DNA of 64,000 nt from Russula earlei (taxonomy: Eukaryota; Basidiomycota; Agaricomycetes; Russulales; Russulaceae): NCBI GenBank assembly GCA_025769875.1, contig JAGFNK010000005.1, positions 124,001-188,000 on the forward strand. Direction: 5' to 3'. Of this stretch, positions 55,726 to 64,000 are shown in pieces. The notes under the pieces were generated by a model. That model ran no database searches and was not told the origin of the DNA. It saw nothing but the letters and a program-made list of their open reading frames with translations. The translations under genes were made by a program, and so were the position numbers. Each line of letters begins with the position of its first letter. Positions within the stretch are counted from its first letter, which is position 1.

Positions 55726-57772
55726 ATGGGCCACGGAAACTCGAACAAGTTATATGTAACCCATGCAGAGCACTCTGGTTTATTCGGGCAGCACACGGCT
55801 TCGTCTTCTGGATTCAAGGCGTATGTATATGCCTCTTTCACCTGTCATGTCCTTTGCTCACCCATCTTTCGCCTCAGCAAGCAGGAGGGCCTTAACCCAG
55901 CTGCCGTCACGCCCTTTGACTGCTGCTCTCTGTCTTTTCAGCCATTCTCCCATCCGGTCTGCGCCCGCAATGAGGATGGAACAGGAACTGTTTTTGATCT
56001 CACCAACATCATCCCTTGGCTGAAGTGAGTCCCCTTCTCTCCAGACCCCAAGGATCCTACCTATTCTTGACGCAGACAACACAACAATACTCACCCGATT
56101 ACAAATGAGCCTCTCACACCGGCAGACTTGATACCGCTGCATTACGCACGGAAAGCTTCTGGAGAATATCACGATCCTATCTCATTCAAACCCTTCAACG
56201 AGCACTCCCATATCATCGCTATCGCAACTACGGGAAATGTCTTCTTGGCAGACAGCGTCAAGGGTTCCGTTGACCTCGTCAATGACGTTCGCTTCAAGAA
56301 GTACGTTATTTTGGTTGCGCAAGGTAATCCTTGTCTTACTTATCAATGATCTCAGAGAGGACGTGATTACGCTTCAAAATCCCCACGGACTCCCGTCTGC
56401 CTCTGTCTCAACGGCAAAGGCTTCAGCGACTCAGAAAGACAAAGTGGTGGCTGTGGCGCCTACAAAACCAGCAGCAGCTGGACCTGTATCTGCTACCCAG
56501 AAAGAAGCTGTGCCTTGTGAATATCGTCTACTTCCCCTTTACTATCTGCTTATTTCTCCGGCTCAGGGAACATATCTCCATACTCGTCTGGCGCTCCTGG
56601 CGCTTCGCTGACGTCCACGTCCGTTGATCCACAAACAGCCACGTCCAGATTAGTCTGGGACGAGGTCAGTACATGCTGCCGTAGTCTTCGCTGTTTGTTT
56701 CATCATTTAAATAGGAGGAGATCATGTTCGAAAGCATTCAGAACCCCGTGAAAGGGAAAGGAAAGGAGAAAGACGTCGGAAAGCGACGAGCATATGTTCG
56801 AGTTGTGACGAATTTGGGGGGAGGCTTGAACCTGGAATTATTCTGCGAAAAGGTACGCAATGCCAACATGTATGCATGTTCGGTCCCCGTGACAAACCTA
56901 TTTTTCTAGGCCCCAAAAACTTGTTATAATTTCTTGATGCTTGCTCGTGAGGGGAAGTATAACGATAGTTTATTTCATCGTCTGGTCCCAGGTTTTATGG
57001 TATCCGTCCCTCCCACACCGCCCTACACAACCAATAACCTTGTCTAGGTGCAAACAGGCGACCCTACTGGGACAGGTTCAGGTGGTCAATCATACTGGGG
57101 CACTCCATTCCGTGATGAGTATGACTTAAAGGGAGCCGCACGACATGACAGCCGCGGTGTAGTTGCAATGGCTAATAAAGGTGCGAACACAAACGGGTCA
57201 GTCCTGTGTACTGTTACTCTGCCCAAGACCTAGTTATGCGACCCTTTGCAGATCGCAGTTCTATATCACATTCAAGTCCACTCCTCATCTTGACAAGAAA
57301 CACACAGTTTTCGGCAAGCTTGTGGGCGGTGAGGATGTTCCTGGACACACTCGAAAAACTCCCACGCAAAGACGGAACAGATCGACCAGTAAAACCCGTC
57401 AAAATCACCGGGGTTGAAATGTACGTCCCATATTCACAGAGACAGCGCCCGTGACTGAGAAGACCATACAGCTATCAAGATCCGTTTGAAGACTACAAGG
57501 TTCGGCTAGCGAAGAAGCTTGCGAAGAAAGCAGAGGCGCAAAACTCTGCCAGTACTCAGCCAGCAGTTGTAGAAAAGAAAGCAGGCGATGGGATAAACTG
57601 GTTTGGGGTCAAGCTCGGCGTGGACAGTGCAATTGGCACAGCTGGAGGAGGATCTGGAGTGGATGGCATCGGTAAATATCTCAGCTCGAAGAGGCTAGCA
57701 CAACCCACTGCCGTGGAGGTGGAGCCCCACAAGAAGAGGAAATTAGGTTTCGGGGAGTTCGAGAACTTCTGA
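55726..57772 (+). CDS. PPIL2: U-box cyclophilin (PPIL2/Cyp60-type peptidyl-prolyl isomerase)
   Basis: Spliceosome-associated prolyl isomerase with ubiquitin-ligase-type U-box. Start [19 protein letters not shown]-box: [18 protein letters not shown] then [51 protein letters not shown]. The cyclophilin domain starts [20 protein letters not shown] and has [19 protein letters not shown] (catalytic Arg and Gln), [20 protein letters not shown] and [14 protein letters not shown]-terminal region: [13 protein letters not shown]. About ten exons with short introns. At 57339-57341 one extra C separates VGGEDV from [12 protein letters not shown], both conserved. Convergent with VPS20, 97 bp apart. Confidence 0.92.
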
Positions 57773-57869
57773 TGCGTCGCTGTTCCCAACAATCCAAGGT
57801 ATTTGATATGATTGCATCTCTATGATACAACATAAATTAAGGAGGCCCTCGCCTGTACTACACCCTGGA

Positions 57870-58906
57870 TTATGCGGGTATCGCAACACGCCCTGTTGCC
57901 CTCTCCTCCTCGTGTCTCCTGTTTCCTTCTTCTGTGGGAATGGTCAACGACATGACTGACGAACGTCAAGCGCCTACCTCGTTCTGGGGATACAGGCTCC
58001 GACGTAGGGGCATCTGGGAGTGAGAGCGATATTTCCGCATTGCCCTGGATACGTAAGTGACGACATGAAGCGTAACGAGTGATTGATGACTGGATGGTAT
58101 CAAACTCGAACATAATGAACACACCGTTTCTCGTTGTAAAGCTTTCAGCTCTGCCTGAACCGCATCTTCTTCGTCCAACGAGAGGCTGTTCGTGAGCATG
58201 TTGTCCATTTCCTAGGGAACCAACGACTCAGAGAAGGCAGGGACAAGGCACGGAAGCGGCAGAGTGGAACACGCACCCGTTGATACTCCCTCGCTTCAGC
58301 GGTTTCCTCCAGCAACTTCTCCACGCTCTCCAGGTTTAACTCCTTGTGGATCTCCTTGAGAACGTCGTTTCCCTGTTTGAGGCCGTGTAGCACGGAGACC
58401 TGCACAAGCGAGAACTCGATCGTCGAAACCTGCGCGAGCGCGGCAGCAGGTCAGCAGATCCAGGAGAGCCGGGGAATTTTGGAGCGGTCGGCACAACGAA
58501 CCAACTGTTCCAAGCTCTCCAGTTGACCGTCCGTCCTGACGAGCAACCCCTCCTGGTACTTCCGCCTCCGAAGTGCGACCAGTGCGCGGTCCTTGTGGCC
58601 GGCAGCCAGATGCTGCTTGGCGATTTCGTGCTCGCGGTCTAGGACGACCTGTATCTAAAAAGGAACGGTAAGGGCAAAGAGGAACCGCAAAGCGTCCCAC
58701 CACCCCCCCCCCCCCCCCCCCCCCCCCGCACGCGGGGTGAACCCACCTTCCTCTGATACTGCCTCAGTTTGTCGCGCTGGATTTTGAGACTTGGGATGAC
58801 GAGGCGATCATCTTAGAGGGGCATACTGCAGACAAGAGCGAGGAGCGTACTCTAGAATAGCACGATCCTGGGCTGTAATCTTGGGCATCGACTGACTTCC
58901 GCCCAT
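57870..58906 (-). CDS. VPS20: ESCRT-III subunit VPS20 (CHMP6)
   Basis: Endosomal ESCRT-III nucleator. Exons 58851-58906, 58747-58789, 58502-58654, 58277-58429, 58125-58211, 57978-58044 and 57870-57931 give 206 aa, and every phase closes. The MGGSQSMPKIT start offers an N-myristoylation glycine. Snf7-domain helices: AILDLKIQRDKLRQYQRKIQ, REHEIAKQHLAAGHKDRALV, ALRRRKYQEGLLVRTDGQLE, VSTIEFSLVQVSVLHGLKQG. Then ELNLESVEKLLEETAEAREY (the MIM2-like region follows) and a short C-terminal tail ending RVAIPA, as in other family members. The long C homopolymer (about 58707-58728) lies in intron 2. High confidence. Confidence 0.94.
58704..58728 (+). repeat. Poly-C homopolymer inside a VPS20 intron
   Basis: A run of more than 20 C residues directly beside the donor of intron 2 (on the minus strand a G run). 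Length probably variable or unreliable. Confidence 0.85.
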
Positions 58907-59098
58907 ATTGCGGCTATCCTGAGCAGGCCTGCTACTAGCGTCACACGGTCAACATTGGAGGGCCGACGGCCCGGCCGGAAGCAGTGAGAGGTAGATAATG
59001 TACAGGTACAGAACAAGAGGTATCAAGATACAATACAAAAGTCATCATTACCCTATTAGAATGAACCGTGTCGAGAAAGCGTGCCCAAAATAATCCCA

Positions 59099-60783
59099 TT
59101 ATACATCGTCATATATGCTAGAAGAACCCCATCTATCCTCCGAGACCCCATATCGATTCCCATGGTCGTGGCTACTAGGGGACTCCGCCATCAGGGAAGT
59201 CCCATCCTGGTGATTTGTACTCGTACTGATAATATGGGAAGTACCATGTGCTGGATCAGTTAATTTGCGTTCCAAGGAGGAAGCATCCCCTTCAGAAGCG
59301 CGGTACGTAATGTTGTGAAGGACATTAGGGCTCGGGATGTGGATTCGACCGTTTGAATGAAGCACCATCGATTGGCCGTCAATGGAGTTCGTGCGTTGAG
59401 GTAGTAGAAATGGGCGGGTATAGCGGTAAAGGAGGACGTTGAGGAAACCGGACGATAGATAGAAACCATCAGCGAGAACGACGACAGCAAAGGGAGTGTC
59501 GCGCCCGGCGAAGCTGTTGTAGCGCGCAGCGGCTAAGGGGAGTACCTGAAGGGATGAAATGAGCAATCTGGAAAGTGAAAAAAGCAAAAGAGCATACCGT
59601 TATAATGTAAATAATTGGATAGCTGTGTGTGATATCAGTAATTGCGAGAATGCAATTATGGAGGATGAGCAATTTACGCAAGCATTTTATAGGCCAGAAT
59701 GTGATACCGGGGAATGGCTGCTGGAGATTCCTGTCCATACGTCCACCGAACGCGCCACCCTTCTACTGCAATAAAACCCTTTAGCACGAGAAAGACCGCC
59801 ACGTAGGCCAACAAGCTCGAGAACGCAGAGATCCACATCCACATAAAGTCGCCGACGGTCCTTTCAACCTTGAATTCCGGCAATATCCAGCACCCTTAGA
59901 GAGCGATCAGTGTCCACCTCAGAGATTGGCCAGAACAGACTCACAAGGTCCCGTAGGTCCATAAAAGCGTGAAGCGCCATTGATACCGATATTGATAACT
60001 ACGTTGAGGATGATGGCGGTCCATATGCCAGCCACAATGAGGACAGCACGAGAGACATTTGTATCAAGCCTCAGCCGAAATATGAGAGAGCTAAACGTAT
60101 AGATGGCAACGCTCTGCACCATTCCGAGTCACGCCGTTTGAAATGAATCGATCTGTAGCATGCAACTTACCCCTGCACTGATTACGGTGCTCAAGGTCAG
60201 CACGGGCGGCTGTCAAGCTACGCAAAATACTCACGAGAGCGCTGTTCCGACGTCAGCGAGTTGCTTGATTAGGCCTACCATGACAGTTGTTTATACGCAG
60301 AATTCTCAGCGGAAACAGCTCGGAAATACCTTGCGATGTGCAGAATGCCCCCGAATGTACGGACTACACATGCCAGTTGAGATGTCGGTGGACAGGACGG
60401 GAAGAGTGGACCGTAGTTACTCACGCCGTCAGACACCCATTTCATGTTCATCAATCCACCTTGTGTATATCAGAGGCATTGTCTCACGCGACGAACCATC
60501 ACGTACCGAGGGCCTGGATCAAGTCACAAGCCAGCTGATTGAGGAGAAAAAGATGGACGGGGGATTCCAATTTCCATCTACGCTTCGCCCCTTTGCGAAT
60601 CGAAACTGTGCTGTACTATCGGGTCCCGAGTTAAGGCTTTCGCCCGGTGACCAGATTCGGGGGGCGTACTGCGATATAGCCCAGGAGGATAATGATAGAA
60701 GAAGCTGAGATCGCGGAGATCTCAACTAGGATGAAAACACCGATCCTGTTCCCAAAAGCCAGCTGGCTGCCTGTGGTCGACAT
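59099..60783 (-). CDS. Git3-like seven-helix receptor (glucose/cAMP-receptor family)
   Basis: Predicted G-protein-coupled receptor. The start at 60783 gives MSTTGSQLAFGNRIGVFIL with helix 1 (VEISAISASSIIILLGYIA). Later exons give a region with HLFLLNQLACDLIQALGNVM and MKWVSDG, then VQSVAIYTFSSLIFRLRLDT, AVLIVAGIWTAIILNVVINI, GRFYGP-like loop sequence, PEFKVERTVGDFMWMWISAF, SLLAYVAVFLVLKGFIAVEG, and the last helices with PIIYIITVLPLAAARYNSFA and ADGFYLSSGFLNVLLYRYTR before PFLLPQR. The C-terminal tail is Ser/His-rich. The order of helices, the long loop after helix 5 and the YxxTRPxLLP end are those of basidiomycete Git3-type receptors. Exact exon ends of the first half were not all fixed. Confidence 0.75.
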
Positions 60784-61277
60784 CGACAATTGAAGCTTGG
60801 AGGAGTCGGGGGAGTGGACAAAGTGACAAGCCGCATGTCGGCAGGGTGGAGGGTTATAAATATCTCTCGTTTACGAAACGGTGAAAGAGTTTTCCACGTT
60901 GCCGCATCGCGGGGTCGTCTAGAACCGTTTATTAATGGACGAGCTCCAAATTCCATTGGTCGTGTGTGGTTAGGGCGCTGTACGTCCAGGAACTTTGAAC
61001 GGATCGGGAAACATCATGGCTTGCATCATCCTTCAAGCTAGTTCCGGTCCGACGGATTGATAGATTGGTGATACTTCATCCGAATGAGCGGTCAGTTGGC
61101 AGTACTACCTGTATACGCACGATGGTTAGGCAGCGGTCCTCCGAATGTCGATGTACGCCCATTCTTGTCTGTTTGGAGTCAAGGCAATAACCTGTGATGG
61201 CGATCAGAGTAGTAACAACCCGTGGGTATAAGCACCCGAATCGAACAAAAGCTGACGACGTGCCTGAAAGGTCGTGT
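60784..61277. other. Divergent promoter region
   Basis: Non-coding DNA between the GPCR-like gene (-) and the PP2C gene (+). No box could be assigned with confidence. A short upstream exon of the PP2C gene cannot be excluded. Confidence 0.4.
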
Positions 61278-62989
61278 ATGAATGGCCTTCTCCGTCCCCG
61301 GCATCCTCTCCCCCCCTTTTTACGTCCTACCCAAGCATTCTATCACGATTACGTGCGTTATGCGAGCCCAGGTGACGAACCTAGCCATGCCAGCGGTTAC
61401 TGGTACTCATCCGGCGCCCTAGGCGGCACCGTACGCATTCCCTTATCTTCCCCAAAAGTGATCGGTATTGCAAATTCTCGTGGAGAACGAGCGTGAGCCA
61501 GAGGTCCATTCGTTGTCAACTCGACGCGACTTCTGATACGGGGCCCGTAGCTATCAGGAAGATTACCACTCATTTGCAACGCTGTCACTCAATCCTGAGG
61601 AACTGCGCTTGACCGTCTCCAGACATCTCGGTATCGAATGGGAACCCGAAAACGTCGGCCATCCGTTCACCGGACAAGTAGTATTCGTTGGTATCTATGA
61701 TGGGTGAGAAAAAACAAGTCGTGATGACGCGCATTCACTGCTCATGCAAGGCAGGCATGGCGGTTCAACCGTGTCACAATACCTACGCCAAGAGCTGCAC
61801 GGCCTCTTGGAATCAGTGGACAAGTCTCATATCCCTGAAATGTATGAACACGTCAAGGAATTCGGAGGGTATTTCAAGCGCTTTAATGGCGGTCTGCTCT
61901 CCCCCTGGGTTGGTCCATCCTTTGGGGATGCCGGGGAAATGGACTTGCATGCGAGGGCTACTCTCACGTTCTTCGAGGTTCGTACCTTTACATCTAAGAA
62001 CATGTCTTTTTCAAGAAATGATCCGTTTATTACTTCCACAGGTAGACAGAAACTTGGAGGCAGAAGCTGCCGCCAAAGTATGCGGGTCCACAGCCTCCAT
62101 TGCTATACTTCACTCGCTGGATAATCCTTCAACTCCGTTCTTCTCAGCACAGAGGATGGCCTTGACTGTTGCGCACGTGGGGTATGTGTTACATTCGTAT
62201 TCTTCCACGTCTTCGGTGCTGAATGCAGCGGATAACCGAAGTGATACCCGTATCATCCTCTGCTCCACGCACAGCGGTTCTGCCCAAGCAATGACCGAGA
62301 ATCATCGCGCCGAGGGTCGTGTCGAGTCAGTCCGTCTAAGACGAATGATGGGCACCGGCGTTATTGCCGACTCATTTGGGGACTCTCGGTGCGTCCTCCT
62401 TGTCCTTTCCGAGACCGTTTAAAGTTTGATAGATTGACAAGGTGGATGGGCGCCCTCGAGAATACACGGAGGTGGGTTGTAACTTCGACCTCCTCTCTAT
62501 GTCCGCTCATTGGCCCTTAGCTTGGGAGACCTGAAGTGGAAGCGTTGGGGCCTTACCGCAGAGCCCGAGGTAAAAACCAAGCTTATAGAAGGTCAGCACG
62601 GGTGCAACTCTTTCTTATATTGCGACCACAAAATTTTATTTGTGACCGGCAGGTCCCCACTGGGCTTTCATGGTTCTTGTTTCCGACGGAATCTCTTCGG
62701 TCGTGTCGGATCAAGAGATTGTGGACCTCGCACGTGGAGCAAGCCACCCGAAACACGCTGCGATGCGCATTCTATCGTTCGCGGAGGAGATGGGTAGCTC
62801 GGACAATCTGACGGCCATGGTATTACCATTTGCTGGATGGGGCCATGTGAGGGGCCCTGACCAAACAGAGAAACTCCGGGAATACCGGTCGAGCCAGATG
62901 AGTCAGTCAATCTCCCTCCTTGCTTGGTAAAGCGTTGACTCTTATCGTCGACTCCCGCAGTCGGCGCCGAGCGCCAGAGGAGGATGTAG
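61278..62989 (+). CDS. PP2C-type protein phosphatase
   Basis: Metal-dependent Ser/Thr phosphatase. The start at 61278 gives MNGLLRPRHPLPPFLRPTQA, basic and without acids, so possibly a mitochondrial presequence. After FYHDYVRYASPG the catalytic domain has RAYQEDYHSFATLSL (joined over an intron from 61492), VVFVGIYDGHGGSTVSQYLR (split by an intron after DG), a cross-strand CGSTASIAILHS, SLGDLKWKRWGL, FMVLVSDGISSVVSDQEIVD and SSDNLTAMVLPF; these supply the Asp/Gly metal ligands. The last two exons end at 62901 and 62961-62989, giving the tail QMIGAERQRRM. About eight exons. Closest known types are the mitochondrial PP2Cs (PTC5/6/7); the exact orthologue is open. Confidence 0.85.
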
Positions 62990-63148
62990 GTAGATAGCCT
63001 GATACCTGTAACAGTCGTATCGCATAGTCGTCCGCAGGTAATGCACCGGAGAACGGAGAACGACCTCCCCGGCGGTCATTTGACGTACCCATCGATTTTC
63101 TATACCAACCAGATCGTTGACTGTCTCACGAAATGAACACACAACGGT

Positions 63149-64000
63149 CTATATCTGTGCAGCTGCATGCCCATCCGCGCGGGGATCAGACCCAGCTGCC
63201 CACACCGTTTTTCCTGATCGGTCTTTGGTCATCTGGATCACTTGGCCTCGCCCAAATACACGTCTGGAGAATCCTGAAAGGATGCGAGCGTCGTGTCCCA
63301 TAGCTGATCATTATACGCGTAAGCATAGATATGGTGCTTGAGAGCCATGTGCACTACCTCTAAGTTGTTCCAACGTTTCAGGTAATATGCCTTCTTCGAA
63401 ATACACCTCACTATTTATGTCGCCAGCGCGGCCCGCATTGGTCATACCGGCACCGGCATCTGGACCTCCCGGTGATATGCAAAACCGTGGAGCGTCAAGG
63501 GCGGCCTGAGGGCCGAAACCCCGCAAGATGTTCAGCAACACCTGGATTTGCCCTTGAGGCTACAATCATCCGCTCAGTCTCATGGCGTTAGATGACAAAA
63601 CGGCGACATCAAACCTGCATGAAAGCTCCCATTACCCCATATGACAGGAAAAGGTCATCGCCGCGGGTAACAAGGGCAGGAATTATTGTATTGTATGGGC
63701 GTTTCCCCCCCTGAGAACGAGTCATCAGCCTTTTGTAAGTAATGGGCGGATCAGGTACTTTGAGCATGTTCGGATGGCCTTCTTTGAGTGAGAACGTCGC
63801 GCCACGACTATGTAGAGTAAAGCCACAACCTTTCGGTACGACTTCGTAGACGTTTCAGTATAATTCAACGTGTAGAACTCTCAACCCCGTACTTCCGGTA
63901 CCAAATTCTGTCGAGGACGATCAGCACATCGGGCCGCTGCGCGAGCGATGACAAACGCACCGGTGTAGATACTCTGGATGTAGCTGCAAGCATTCCCCCA
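63149..64000 (-). CDS. Gamma-glutamyltranspeptidase, C-terminal part (5' end off window)
   Basis: Glutathione-degrading ectoenzyme or vacuolar enzyme of the Ntn-hydrolase family. Only the small-subunit end is present. Visible: [55 protein letters not shown] followed by [45 protein letters not shown], and after an intron [20 protein letters not shown] with [15 protein letters not shown] and stop at 63149. The catalytic Thr lies beyond the right edge. The pattern matches the fungal and bacterial GGT-like group (YwrD type). Convergent with PP2C, 159 bp apart. No frame problem in the visible part. Confidence 0.88.

Overview
This is a window of a fungal nuclear genome, almost certainly an Agaricomycete (mushroom-type basidiomycete). 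Nearly all genes carry many GT-AG introns of about 45-90 nt. The gene complement (CSL-type transcription factor, Git3-like GPCR, SWIM/RING protein, basidiomycete-style Gag relics) fits that group. Exon structures below were read by hand from splice sites, frame continuity and conserved family motifs.

Layout. 1-18.4 kb is dense and mostly housekeeping, with most genes on the minus strand: mitochondrial ribosomal protein bS16m (cut by the left edge), LSM5, importin alpha, RPN2, COX13-like cytochrome oxidase subunit (+), ribulose-phosphate epimerase (+), a DXD glycosyltransferase, pyruvate kinase, a CSL transcription factor and one unresolved hypothetical gene. 18.4-40.7 kb is a repeat island flanked by two direct copies of a SWIM/RING zinc-finger gene. 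The left copy is a pseudogene and the right copy looks intact. Inside lie a WBP4-like splicing-factor gene broken in two by a retroelement, fragments of a multicopy gene family, a small secreted protein gene, Gag pseudogenes with a zinc knuckle, and nested solo LTRs of at least three families, several with target-site duplications still readable. No reverse transcriptase or integrase was recognised. 42.2-64 kb is again gene dense: cis-prenyltransferase, a DUF4203-like membrane protein, an MRH4-like DEAD-box helicase, a D-amino-acid-oxidase-like enzyme, an MFS sugar transporter, a small conserved membrane protein, a PPR protein, PPIL2 U-box cyclophilin, ESCRT-III VPS20, a Git3-like GPCR, a PP2C phosphatase and a gamma-glutamyltranspeptidase cut by the right edge.

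How the genes relate. There is no operon logic. Neighbours are independent genes, often in divergent pairs with very short intergenic gaps (RPN2/COX13, helicase/DAO, transporter/small membrane protein, PPR/PPIL2). Several serve mitochondria (bS16m, COX13, MRH4, PPR) and several serve nuclear RNA or transport (LSM5, importin alpha, PPIL2, broken WBP4).

Most important oddity. Seven or eight conserved genes each need exactly one base removed to restore the family reading frame or start. The uniform +1 sign suggests uncorrected insertion errors in the assembly rather than independent gene decay. The real biological novelty is the repeat island: gene capture, a gene split by insertion, nested LTRs and a perfect 40-bp palindrome.
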